Translations under genes and position numbers: made by a program
Shown here: piece by piece, positions 22,924 to 31,338 of the stretch
Position numbering within the stretch: the first letter of the stretch is position 1
How the letters are laid out: every line of letters begins with the position of its first letter
DNA from: Coriobacteriia bacterium
GTDB lineage: Bacteria; Actinomycetota; Coriobacteriia; Coriobacteriales; Atopobiaceae
Direction: 5' to 3'
NCBI GenBank assembly: GCA_030530145.1
Contig: JAUMVN010000006.1
Coordinates: 1 to 37,933, forward strand
DNA length: 37,933 bases
The notes under the pieces: model-generated
What the model saw: only the letters and a program-made list of their open reading frames with translations
Database searches by the model: none
What the model was told of the DNA's origin: nothing

Positions 22924-25900
22924 ATGGGCATAAAGAACGCCATCATGCGCGCAGCCGATAAGGCCGGCAACGCCGTCTCCAAGGTCTCCGCGCTCAGCTC
23001 CGCACAACTCAAGGAGATCGACGCCAAGCGAGAGGCCTATCTGGCCGAGAAGCCTTCGCCCGACGATGCCGAGGCGGTTGAGCTCACGAACCGCCTGCTG
23101 GCCACCGCCGCCGTCGAGATTCACAACGCCTACTTGCCGCAGCTACGCGACGTTTACTGGCCGGTCGACCCCGCCGTCGAGTATCCCGACGGCTTCGATG
23201 CGGACCACAACATCCGCTTCATGAACATCACCAAATGGATTGTCGACCCCGATGAGGACAGCCTCGAAAAGCTCGTGAACGTCTACGACGTCCTGGCCGA
23301 CGAGGACTGCAACATCGCGCTCGTGTTCAACCGCACCTGTGCGAGCACCAATGTCTACCTAGCTGAAATCGACGTCGACAACACGGGTGACAACATCGAC
23401 GTGGACAACTTCACACGGCGAATCGCCGATGCCCTCAAAGGCAACTTCCCTGGTTCGGAAATCGGGGAGGCACAACGCGGCACCATACCCTGCCTGCGCG
23501 ATAGGCATAGCTTCTCGGTAGCAGCAGTTTCCAACGTGCCCACCGAGAAGAACGAGAAGTTCCATACGCAGACCATCGAGAAGGTGCTCGATGGCATCGT
23601 TCCGGGTAGCCGTGACGAGGAGTACACGATCGTCCTGCTCGCCACGCCGATTCATGACGTCGAGGAGCGAAAGCTCAGACTGGCGCAGCTGCACAGCATG
23701 CTGACGCCGTATGCGTCGTGGACCACGAACTTCACGTACCACCAGAGCGACTCTGTGGGGTCCAGCGCCACCATCGGCGTCAACGCCGGCGTGAGCGCAG
23801 GCACGCAGGCGGGGAACAACTCTTCGATCAGCGAGAACAGCCAGGAAACGGATTCGACCAACTCGTCGGAAGCGACCTCAGAAAATGACAGCATCACCGA
23901 TACCGACACGACTTCGATAAGCCACCAAGAAGGAACTAGCGAATCGATCACCGCAGGCATCAGCTTTACGGAAGGCATACATACAGAAGGTGGTGTCAAC
24001 GTTGGCCCCATTCACGCAAGTGGCGGCTACAACTTCAGCTCAACTCAGCATGTAGACACGAGCAAGACCACTTCCACATCCGACACCGTCGGTTCTTCTG
24101 TCAGCAAAGCGATTTCAAAGTCTCTTGGCAAGACCGTAACCAGCGGCATCGGCAAGGCCGTCTCCAAGGGCGCCTCCGTCACCTCGGGCGTTTCCAAGGC
24201 CGTGAACTTCGGCGCCAACATCGGCGGCTCGTTCGCGCGCTCCAGCACCGTCACCGCCACCATCGGCAACGACGAAGGCATCACCCAGACCTTCAAGAAC
24301 TATGCCATCACCAACGCTCTCGAGATCCTCGAGATGCAGACCAAGCGTTACGACCTCGCCGCAGCTCTCGGCATGTGGGACTTTGCCGCCTACGTGCTCT
24401 CTGAGGACCACAACGTAGCCAACAACGTGGCCCACACCTACCTCGCCCTCACCCAGGGCAAAGAGTCCTTCATGTCCCAGGCCGCCGTCAATCTCTGGCG
24501 CGGCGACCTAGGCGAGAGGAGCGCCGACGCGGCCGCCATCTGCGGCTACCTGCGCGAACTTCGCCACCCGATCTTCGCGCTCTCGCCGGCGCTTCTCGAC
24601 GCGCACCCGAGCTTCTCGGTTTACCCCGCCTGCGTCACCGCCACAACGGCCCTCTCCGGCAAGGAGCTCGCCTACTCGCTGAACTTCCCAAAGAAGTCGG
24701 TCCCGGGCCTGCCGGTCATCGAGTGCGCGGCCTTCGGACGCAATGTCTCGACCTTCGACGGCACACAGCCCACCTCCGGCCTGCGCCTAGGCAAGGTCTT
24801 CCACATGCACCGGGAGGAGCCCGTTAAGGTGCTCCTGCAAAAGGATTCTCTCGCCAGCCACGTCTTCGTCACCGGCTCCACCGGCGCGGGCAAGACGAAC
24901 ACAGTCTGCCGAATCCTTGACCAAGCCCTGGATGAGGACGTCAAGTTCCTCGTCGTGGAACCTGCCAAGGGCGAGTACAAGAGCGTCTACGGCGGCCGCG
25001 AGGATGTGCGCGTCTTCGGCACGAACCCTGCTGCCGCTCCCCTGCTGCGCATCAATCCCTTTAGCTTCCCCGACGGCGTCCACGTGCTCGAGCACCTCGA
25101 TCGCCTGGTCGAGATCTTCAACGTGTGCTGGCCCATGTACGCCGCCATGCCCGCCGTCCTCAAGGACGCCGTCTCGCACTCCTACACCGACTGCGGCTGG
25201 GACCTCACGACGTCGACGAACCCCTACGGACCGAATCTCTGGCCGACCTTCGCCGATGTGGCTCGCAACGTCCGCACCATTCTCGACGAGAGCGAGTACG
25301 ACGCCGAGAACAAGGGCGCCTACAAGGGCTCGTTGCTCACACGCCTGCAGTCGCTCACCAACGGCCTCAACGGCATGATGCTCGTGGCCGACGAGGTGCC
25401 CGCCGCGCAGCTCTTCGACGAGAACTGCATCGTCGACCTCTCGCGCGTCGGCTCGGCGGAGACGAAGTCGCTGCTCATGGGTCTTCTCGTGCTCAAGCTC
25501 CAAGAGCACCGCATGGCGACGTCCGCCGGCATGAACCTGCCGCTGCGCCACCTCACCGTGCTCGAAGAGGCCCACAACTTGCTCAAGCGCACGTCAAACG
25601 AGCAGGGCGCCGAGGGCGGCAACCTCACCGGCAAGAGCGTCGAGATGATCTCCAACGCCATCGCCGAGATGCGCACCTACGGCGAGGGCTTCGTCATCGC
25701 CGACCAGGCGCCGGGACTTCTCGACATGGCGGCCATCCGCAACACCAACACGAAATTCATCATGCGCCTGCCCGATCTCTCGGACCGCGAACTCGTGGGC
25801 CGTGCCGCCAACCTCAACGACCGCCAGATCACCGAGCTGGCACGCCTGCCCAAGGGCGTGGCCGCCGTCTACCAGAACGATTGGATAGAGCCGGTGCTCT

Positions 25901-26397
25901 GCAAGGTCGCGAAGGCGGAGGACGGTGCGCCGTGGGTGTACGAGCAGCCGGCGGTGGACGCGGCCGAGCCCAACTCTGCCGATGCCCTCGCCGTAGCGGA
26001 GATCCTCGCTCATGGCGAGAAGATCTCCGACGAGAGCCGCCTGCGCGACATCCGCGAGGCCCTTGACCGCCTTGGCCTTGACGCGTCCATGAAGGTCGCG
26101 ATCCTCCACACCACGCAGAACCCGCCGACCGAGCCTCGCATGACCAAGCTGGCCCCGATGGTAAGCGCCCTCTTCCCGAGCGTTGCCGACGCGGCAAGAG
26201 AGGCTCTCGCCCGCTCCAAGGAAGCCGAGCAGTGGACCCGCGCAGCCGAGGCGGCGCTGCGCGCAAGCATCGACGCCGAGCTCGACGGCGTGGTCCGCCG
26301 CGTCATCATCCAAGGTGTCATGACCGACCTTCTCCACCTCCAGATGCGCGACGAGAAGGCCTTCAGCGACTGGTACCGGAACGGAGGGTTGGCCTAA
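22924..26397 (+). CDS. HerA/FtsK-type hexameric ATPase (DUF87-like) with Ser/Thr-rich insert
   Basis: A 1157-aa protein. Residues 1-270 are an unrecognised alpha/beta domain. Residues 276-446 are a low-complexity Ser/Thr/Gly/Asn segment; its last part (393-438) has hydrophobic residues every fourth position. Residues 620-1000 form a HerA/FtsK-type ATPase with Walker A GSTGAGKTNT (651-660), Walker B LTVLEEAH (877-884) and a FVIADQAPGLL sensor segment near 925-935. A helical C-terminal region follows. Members of this superfamily pump DNA or drive protein secretion (T4SS VirB4, T7SS EssC). No nuclease partner such as NurA, SIR2 or DUF4297 is adjacent. The stop overlaps the ATG of a predicted effector, so it likely acts with it. 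Confidence 0.85.
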   Translation: MGIKNAIMRAADKAGNAVSKVSALSSAQLKEIDAKREAYLAEKPSPDDAEAVELTNRLLATAAVEIHNAYLPQLRDVYWPVDPAVEYPDGFDADHNIRFMNITKWIVDPDEDSLEKLVNVYDVLADEDCNIALVFNRTCASTNVYLAEIDVDNTGDNIDVDNFTRRIADALKGNFPGSEIGEAQRGTIPCLRDRHSFSVAAVSNVPTEKNEKFHTQTIEKVLDGIVPGSRDEEYTIVLLATPIHDVEERKLRLAQLHSMLTPYASWTTNFTYHQSDSVGSSATIGVNAGVSAGTQAGNNSSISENSQETDSTNSSEATSENDSITDTDTTSISHQEGTSESITAGISFTEGIHTEGGVNVGPIHASGGYNFSSTQHVDTSKTTSTSDTVGSSVSKAISKSLGKTVTSGIGKAVSKGASVTSGVSKAVNFGANIGGSFARSSTVTATIGNDEGITQTFKNYAITNALEILEMQTKRYDLAAALGMWDFAAYVLSEDHNVANNVAHTYLALTQGKESFMSQAAVNLWRGDLGERSADAAAICGYLRELRHPIFALSPALLDAHPSFSVYPACVTATTALSGKELAYSLNFPKKSVPGLPVIECAAFGRNVSTFDGTQPTSGLRLGKVFHMHREEPVKVLLQKDSLASHVFVTGSTGAGKTNTVCRILDQALDEDVKFLVVEPAKGEYKSVYGGREDVRVFGTNPAAAPLLRINPFSFPDGVHVLEHLDRLVEIFNVCWPMYAAMPAVLKDAVSHSYTDCGWDLTTSTNPYGPNLWPTFADVARNVRTILDESEYDAENKGAYKGSLLTRLQSLTNGLNGMMLVADEVPAAQLFDENCIVDLSRVGSAETKSLLMGLLVLKLQEHRMATSAGMNLPLRHLTVLEEAHNLLKRTSNEQGAEGGNLTGKSVEMISNAIAEMRTYGEGFVIADQAPGLLDMAAIRNTNTKFIMRLPDLSDRELVGRAANLNDRQITELARLPKGVAAVYQNDWIEPVLCKVAKAEDGAPWVYEQPAVDAAEPNSADALAVAEILAHGEKISDESRLRDIREALDRLGLDASMKVAILHTTQNPPTEPRMTKLAPMVSALFPSVADAAREALARSKEAEQWTRAAEAALRASIDAELDGVVRRVIIQGVMTDLLHLQMRDEKAFSDWYRNGGLA

Positions 26398-27206
26398 TGG
26401 AGCTTGGAAAGGCAGAGATCAAAGAAACACAAGGCGATACCCCTGAGCTCGGCTTCGACCCCGATCAGCTCATCAGCGGCAACGAGGTCGGCGAGAATGA
26501 AGAGCCGGAGGGCGCCGATACCCCCGAGGTCATGGATGTCTCCGAAGTCGACGTAAACCCCGAGACGGTGCTCCACGACCCCGAGCAGCTCGCCGCGCCC
26601 GTCGAGGGCCTCGAGCAGACCCAGCAGGGTTTCGAGCAGCTAGACAACGGCAACACGCTGTTTGACCACCCATACGAGACGGGAGCGACCCTCAATAGCA
26701 ATCAGGGAAAAGCCGTTCCAGGCTTTGTCGGAACCTGCGGCCTCGTTTCCGCCGAGAACGTCTGCAAGCTTGCCGGCAAAGACATTAGCGAAGCCGATGT
26801 CGTCGGCATTGCCCGCGAGAACAAAGACTGCAAGCACCACTTCTGGTGGCCAGCGGAAGCGAACGGCGCAACAAATGCCTACACCATATGCGACGTCCTA
26901 AGTCATCTAGGAATCGGGGCATCCATCGACGCTTCGTGTTCAATTGCCAAGATGGCAGATTCAGTCGAATCGGGCCATGGCGTCATCGCCCTTGTCGATG
27001 TCGGCGAGTTCTGGCCCGACGTCGGCCAGGATGGCGGCCACGCCGTGACGGTAACGAGCGTCGAACGAAACCCCGATGGAAGCATCGCGGCGCTCTACGT
27101 ATGCGACTCCGGCAGGAAAGGGGAACAGCCCTGCAGAAGAGCCGAGCCCGATCTATTCAATGAGTCGCTTTATTGCGCCGTCGTGACCGACGACATCGTC
27201 AGGTAG
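26397..27206 (+). CDS. Predicted effector: papain-like/C39-like cysteine-protease-fold domain
   Basis: A 269-aa protein with an acidic, disordered N-terminus (1-100) and a C-terminal domain (100-265). The C-terminal domain shows a papain-like triad: Gln103 and Cys114 (GTCGLVSAENV), His215 (GGHAVTVTSV) and Asp237 (YVCDSG). Related domains occur as C-terminal toxins of polymorphic toxin proteins, where they may be peptidases or deamidase-like enzymes. The N-terminus has DPDQLI at 21-26 and DPEQLA at 61-66, resembling motifs in the second effector. No signal peptide, membrane segment, LXG or WXG domain is present. ATG overlaps the HerA stop (TAATG). Probably paired with the unknown protein that follows after 8 bp. 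Confidence 0.75.
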   Translation: MELGKAEIKETQGDTPELGFDPDQLISGNEVGENEEPEGADTPEVMDVSEVDVNPETVLHDPEQLAAPVEGLEQTQQGFEQLDNGNTLFDHPYETGATLNSNQGKAVPGFVGTCGLVSAENVCKLAGKDISEADVVGIARENKDCKHHFWWPAEANGATNAYTICDVLSHLGIGASIDASCSIAKMADSVESGHGVIALVDVGEFWPDVGQDGGHAVTVTSVERNPDGSIAALYVCDSGRKGEQPCRRAEPDLFNESLYCAVVTDDIVR

Positions 27207-27214
27207 GAGGAGAC

Positions 27215-27661
27215 GTGCGGACCTATAAGGATTTTAAACATGTCGTATGGAGAGCGCTGCCACTAGGGCATGTCATCTCGCTACCAATCCCCATTATGCG
27301 AAACGACGCCCTGGTAGACGTCGTGTTTAGCTATGTGAACGACAGCACCACGCTCATCCCGAGCAAGCCACTACTGATCATTGAGACAGATCTTGAAAAG
27401 GCCGAAGCCCATTACAGCGAAGCCGAAGGAGCCTTCCCCGACATCACCTACGAGCCCGCTCCATACGAGGCGGTCGAGTCATACAAGGAAAAGACCGCCG
27501 AGGCCAAGTCGCTCTACGCCGAGATACGCGAGGAAGCGGTGCGCGGCGAGGTGGGCCCTGCATCCCAACATTACGCTGAGCTCGTCTGGTCTGTGACGCA
27601 AAAGCCCCTGCGCCCCTACTACCGCGCCCTCTCCCCCGCTCTATTCGCCAACTGCCAGTAA
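27215..27661 (+). CDS. Unknown 148-aa protein, candidate immunity protein
   Basis: I do not recognise a family. Starts at GTG 27215 behind a strong AGGAGGAG site. The N-terminal half is beta-rich (HVISLPIPIMRNDALVDVVFSYVND) and the second half is helical and charged (EKTAEAKSLYAEIREEAVRGE). It is squeezed between the two effector genes, where the second pair has a known immunity protein type, so by position it is the likely antidote of the papain-like effector. That role is inference only. No signal peptide or membrane helix is seen, so it would act in the cytoplasm. Confidence 0.6.
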   Translation: MRTYKDFKHVVWRALPLGHVISLPIPIMRNDALVDVVFSYVNDSTTLIPSKPLLIIETDLEKAEAHYSEAEGAFPDITYEPAPYEAVESYKEKTAEAKSLYAEIREEAVRGEVGPASQHYAELVWSVTQKPLRPYYRALSPALFANCQ

Positions 27662-27671
27662 GGAGGCCGCC

Positions 27672-28325
27672 ATGGCATTCAGCGAGACAAACTCCGAGGT
27701 CTCCAAGACCCTAGAGACAAGCAAACTCGACATCGACGCCGACAAACTCATCGGCTCCGAAACCAAGGAGTCCAAGATGGAAGCCGGCGACGTCAAGAAC
27801 CACGAACCCGTTGACCCGGACAAGCTCATAGAGCCGGCTCAGCGCGAACACTTTGACGACAATGGCGAACTCTACAGAGCGGGTGACGACTTACTCCCAA
27901 ATAAGGCGTACGAGCTCAATGGCTACACATATCACACCGACTCCCACGGCAGAATCAAATCTGCAGAAGGTCAGCTCCATATAGACAACTCCCCGCGCAA
28001 AAACATTTCATCGTCAATGGAATCTATTGGTAAAGGCGACCAGCGAGAAAGCGACCAGCGCGGTCACCTCATTGCCGGCCGCTTTGGAGGAAGTAACGGC
28101 CTTGAGAACATCGTTGCAATGGACGGCAGAGTCAATCAGGGTGACTACAAGACCATAGAAAACAGGTGTGCCAAGGCTCTTGAAGCAGGGAAGGACGCAT
28201 ACATGAAGGTCGCCCCCAAATACGAGGGAAGCTCAAACCGCCCGACCGCCTTTCGCGTTACGTACGTCATTGATGGCGAAAAGACCGTTGTCACTCTCAA
28301 AAATGGAGGAGGCTTCCAGAAATGA
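27672..28325 (+). CDS. Predicted toxin: DNA/RNA non-specific endonuclease (Endonuclea_NS_2-like)
   Basis: A 217-aa protein. Residues 1-60 are acidic and disordered with DADKLI at 22-27 and DPDKLI at 48-53. Residues 60-217 resemble the Endonuclea_NS_2 toxin domain: YTYHTDSHGRI, the catalytic-type segment DQRGHLIAGRFGG (128-140; His132), NIVAMDGRVNQGDYKTIE and the terminal RPTAFRVTYVIDGE strands. In Bacillus the same domain is the DNase end of LXG proteins such as YeeF; here the LXG delivery domain is absent and replaced by the short acidic leader. An AGGAGG site precedes ATG 27672. Its stop overlaps the ATG of a YezG-like protein (ATGA). Confidence 0.85.
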   Translation: MAFSETNSEVSKTLETSKLDIDADKLIGSETKESKMEAGDVKNHEPVDPDKLIEPAQREHFDDNGELYRAGDDLLPNKAYELNGYTYHTDSHGRIKSAEGQLHIDNSPRKNISSSMESIGKGDQRESDQRGHLIAGRFGGSNGLENIVAMDGRVNQGDYKTIENRCAKALEAGKDAYMKVAPKYEGSSNRPTAFRVTYVIDGEKTVVTLKNGGGFQK

Positions 28326-28702
28326 GCAGCAGGAACTATTATCAAGAATTATTCGACCTGCTTCAGCCCTATTTGCCCGCAGGTTGGAAGCGAGCCGTTC
28401 TCTATGCGGAGTATGGGATTGCATCCTACTCAATCGAGTTCTTCGTCAAGACGGCAAGCGGCAAGTATGTCAAATGCTTCGATCTCCCCGGCGTCGACGA
28501 AGAGGCGCTGGACGACACGTTTGATGAGATGAATGAGGTCTACTCGGTCTTTCGCGCCGAGCTGCCAGGTTCATCCCTTTGGTCAAACGCGACCATTGCA
28601 ATCAATGCCTCCGGAAAGATGGATGCCGACTTCGATTACACCGACCTTCAGGAAAGTGGCTATAGCTATAAGCAAACCTGGAAAGCAAAGTATCTGATTT
28701 AG
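28322..28702 (+). CDS. YezG/DUF600-like immunity protein
   Basis: A 126-aa acidic protein resembling the YezG (DUF600) family: NYYQELFDLLQPYLPAGWKRAVLYAEYG, a beta-rich centre, DTFDEMNEVYSVFRAE and the closing FDYTDLQESGYSYKQTWKAKYL. YezG neutralises the YeeF DNase, whose toxin domain matches the protein encoded just upstream, so this is very likely the cognate antidote. Start and upstream stop overlap by 4 bases, ensuring antidote synthesis together with toxin. It ends the six-gene operon. Confidence 0.87.
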   Translation: MSSRNYYQELFDLLQPYLPAGWKRAVLYAEYGIASYSIEFFVKTASGKYVKCFDLPGVDEEALDDTFDEMNEVYSVFRAELPGSSLWSNATIAINASGKMDADFDYTDLQESGYSYKQTWKAKYLI

Positions 28703-28731
28703 TCTTCCTGAAACGGTATCTACAGATACAG

Positions 28732-28767
28732 CCAGAGGGCACAGGGAACAAACCTGGTGCCCTCTGG
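28732..28767 (+). terminator. Hairpin closing the dynamin/HerA/effector operon
   Basis: CCAGAGGGCAC and GTGCCCTCTGG are perfect complements, extended inward by three pairs past one bulged base to a 7-nt loop. It starts 30 bp after the YezG-like stop. No T-run follows, so efficiency is uncertain. The rest of 28703-28929 shows no gene. Confidence 0.65.
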
Positions 28768-28929
28768 TCAACAGGTTATTAATCCCGGTGAGGTTTTCAG
28801 AGTCTTATCGGTGACCCCAAATCAGCTCTAATCCATGCGGCGCCCCAGTAGTAATCCAAGATCCATCAGCCATTACGATAAGGCCGTCCTTTACGCCAAG
28901 GAACGCTGTCTCGCATCGCGCATCCCTCT

Positions 28930-29918
28930 CTACGCCGGAAACCAGATGCACCCGAGCGGCAGAATATTGCGCGTCTCTTCGTCAGCATTGGCGTAGTTCT
29001 CAACGTAAAGGCGCACGAAATCATCGATCATCGACCAAACGGATCGGCCGCGTCGCGCGCATGGCCTCGACCTTCGCATCCTTCGAAAAACCGCCGGTAG
29101 AAATATAGAGGCCGCGCTCATCTCCGTGTAGGCCAGCCATGAAGGAGCGGATTGCCGGTGCACCCATGGCACCCTTACGATGCTTGACCTCCGCCACCAC
29201 GAGCGGGTGCTCGAGGCCGAGGGCATCTAGCGAAGCCTCAACATCACGCCCGCCGTCGGGCCCGGGCCCCGTCACGCTGGCATGGTAACCCATAGCGCGG
29301 AGAAGACCTGCAGTCAGAGTTTCCATATCCGACCACGATAAACGTGTCACGCGATCCTTAATCGCCTCGATGCCGTCGTCAGGCAAGCTGTACTTCGGCA
29401 CCTCGGCTTCCACTAAGCCCCTGGCGGGCTCCACGGAGACTTGCGGCTTCTTCTTGCCCATTGCGACCTCGAGGTCCTCCATAACCTCATCGCTAATCGT
29501 AAAGACTGTAAGGATGCTGCCAAGAGAATTCCGGGACGCAAGGGGGGAGGTCGTCGCGCTTGGCGACGCCGCGCCAATTGACCTTGCGCCAATAAGTACG
29601 GCCGTCCGCATCTGGCGAGTACGTGCAGGGCCCGGCGATAATACCAATGTGATAAATCCGATCGGGCCCGTTGTACATAACGACAGTAGAGCCCTCAACA
29701 ACATCATGGCCAAAGTGAAAGACCTGGCTAGCCCCTGCGGCAAGTTTGCTCTTACTGAACGAAGGGGTGGTAGCAGAGTAGGAGTCGAAGATCTCCTCGT
29801 ACGTCATGGTGTCGATATTGCCAGTATTAATATCCCAACCTACGCCGATACAGCCTTTTTCGAACCAGTCTTCCGCATATACGCCATTGTGGCCAGCGCG
29901 AATCATCCAAGCTTTCAT
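28930..29918 (-). pseudogene. Mrr-like restriction endonuclease, broken by two frameshifts
   Basis: Three frames assemble into one Mrr-type enzyme. The N-terminal EVE-like domain (MKAWMIRAGHNGVYAEDWFEKG) runs in 29918-29493. The nuclease core (GPDGGRDVEA...VVAEVKHRKG) runs in the frame ending at 29021. The C-terminus (IDDFVRLYVENYANADEETRN) runs in a third frame ending at 28930. The first shift falls at a run of six G at about 29542-29547. The second coincides with a 7-bp tandem duplication (ATCATCG x2, 29020-29033); removing one copy restores the reading. Mrr enzymes cut modified DNA. It starts at ATG 29918 with a GAGGAGC site. It is either decayed, switchable by slippage, or affected by sequencing errors. 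Confidence 0.82.
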
Positions 29919-29960
29919 ATCGGACGCTCCTCGTCTCTGTAATATGCGTGTCCATTAATA

Positions 29961-30275
29961 TTAGCTCTCGCAGATAATGAGGCCATCACCATCGCTTTCA
30001 AACCGCTCAAGGAGGGAATGCAGGGACTTCGGCTCGAACATTTCGGGGCACGCACCCTCGAGCCTGCTCTGAAAAGCGTCGTGGAACTTGGAGTCCCTGA
30101 CGAGCTCGAGGCAAAGCTTGTCAATCTCAATTTGCCGCCCTGTCTTCTCATCGTCTGTGAGTTTCTTGCTAGAAGTGTTCTTCCCGTAAGGCCCAGCCCC
30201 TTTAAGCCGCCCTATTTCATCAAACAGTTCCTTATTGGTAGCCTGCGCAGCATCATCAAAGCTCGCTCTGAGCAA
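29961..30275 (-). CDS. Charged hypothetical ORF, in-frame continuation of upstream nuclease-like gene
   Basis: A 104-codon frame (ASFDDAAQATNKELFDEIGRL...SLHSLLERFESDGDGLIICES) with no ATG or ribosome site; TTG 30275 is the first possible start. It is in the same frame as the 302-aa gene ending at 30318, separated only by a TAG and 14 codons without another stop. It may therefore be the C-terminal part of that gene exposed by a nonsense change. I recognise no domain; it looks helical and soluble. The low-GC composition matches its neighbour. Confidence 0.45.
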   Translation of the reverse strand: MLRASFDDAAQATNKELFDEIGRLKGAGPYGKNTSSKKLTDDEKTGRQIEIDKLCLELVRDSKFHDAFQSRLEGACPEMFEPKSLHSLLERFESDGDGLIICES

Positions 30276-30317
30276 CGCAATCCACGGCCCTGAATCTGCT
30301 TTTATATACTTCTCATT

Positions 30318-31226
30318 CTAATTTGAGCCGTAGAAGTCACGATAGAACGCGCCCATCTTCTCGTATATGCCGCGGTCAAGGCCGATTACGCTTGAGCCGA
30401 AATGTACAGCTACGACATCGCCGCCAACCCGAACGTCCATTGTCACATCGGCCCGCTCGCGCAACTCAAAGAGCCGCACTATATTCTCGTAGTGAGCAGC
30501 CAACGAAATGTTAGGATCAGAAAACAAGATAGCGGTGCCCTTAGAAGGCGGGTCAACCTTCGAGATGCGCCATTCTTTGTCCTGACTCGCGCCACTCGAC
30601 GGCTTGCAGAATTCAGATGTAATGACATAACGGCTGATTGATGGCCCGAAATATATCTTGTTGTCATAGCAAATATGCCCAATGGAGCTCAGTTGATCTT
30701 TGGCATGCTCAAGCGAATCTCGCTTTATTTTCCCTGCCGAATCTTTACTCCACGACGTCCCTTTAGCCTCAAGCAGATAAGCGCTCGTATGACCTTTGTT
30801 GAATCCCACGAAATCCGGTGTAAAGCAACTCGCATTGACTCTGCCAAGCACGATAGAAGAATCCTTGGCATGAAGAAGAGGGTCGAGACCCATTAGCTTT
30901 TTATTTTCGCCAACGACACGAGCGGCCACCATTCCAGCAAAATAGGACAGTGAGGATTTGATCGACGGCTCCGCCATCGTATATCCATCGTTGGCGACAT
31001 ACCGCGAATTGCTGCAAGCAAGAATCATGCCAACAAGACTCTCGTAGAACTTCTTTTCGCAGGGCCCCGCTTGTCTACCGTTGAAATTGCAGAGCTTAAC
31101 CGCAACCTTATCGATTTCGCCGCGAGATATCAGGCAACTTTTATATGCGTTTTCCCAAACTTTTCTCTTATCAGCAGATAACTTGTCTTCGAATTTGTCA
31201 AATTCCCTGAAGTAAACCTCACTCAT
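30318..31226 (-). CDS. Hypothetical protein with PD-(D/E)xK-like nuclease motif
   Basis: A 302-aa protein. I do not recognise a named family, but residues 137-155 read TPDFVGFN...YLLEAKG, giving P137-D138 and E153-x-K155, the arrangement of PD-(D/E)xK restriction nucleases. The N-terminal 110 residues are helical and Cys/Lys-rich. It lies next to a broken Mrr endonuclease, supporting a restriction or defence role. The region is clearly more AT-rich than the rest of the window, a sign of recent transfer. ATG 31226 follows a GGAAGGGG site. The TAG stop at 30318 is in frame with a further 104 codons, so the native protein may have been longer. Confidence 0.6.
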   Translation of the reverse strand: MSEVYFREFDKFEDKLSADKRKVWENAYKSCLISRGEIDKVAVKLCNFNGRQAGPCEKKFYESLVGMILACSNSRYVANDGYTMAEPSIKSSLSYFAGMVAARVVGENKKLMGLDPLLHAKDSSIVLGRVNASCFTPDFVGFNKGHTSAYLLEAKGTSWSKDSAGKIKRDSLEHAKDQLSSIGHICYDNKIYFGPSISRYVITSEFCKPSSGASQDKEWRISKVDPPSKGTAILFSDPNISLAAHYENIVRLFELRERADVTMDVRVGGDVVAVHFGSSVIGLDRGIYEKMGAFYRDFYGSN

Positions 31227-31338
31227 TTAGAGCCCCTTCCATTAGCCGAGTCGCCGGCCTTCTGGGACGCAGTTTGCAGGCAATATACATAAATCGGCGG
31301 ATACGGTTGCCGGATTACTACAAAGGTCATTCTTCTTT

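Noticed and set aside
26397-28702. Type VII secretion locus
   Set aside because: The nuclease/YezG pair suggests it, but there is no WXG100 protein, LXG domain or EssC-type multi-ATPase; the ATPase present has a single HerA-like module.
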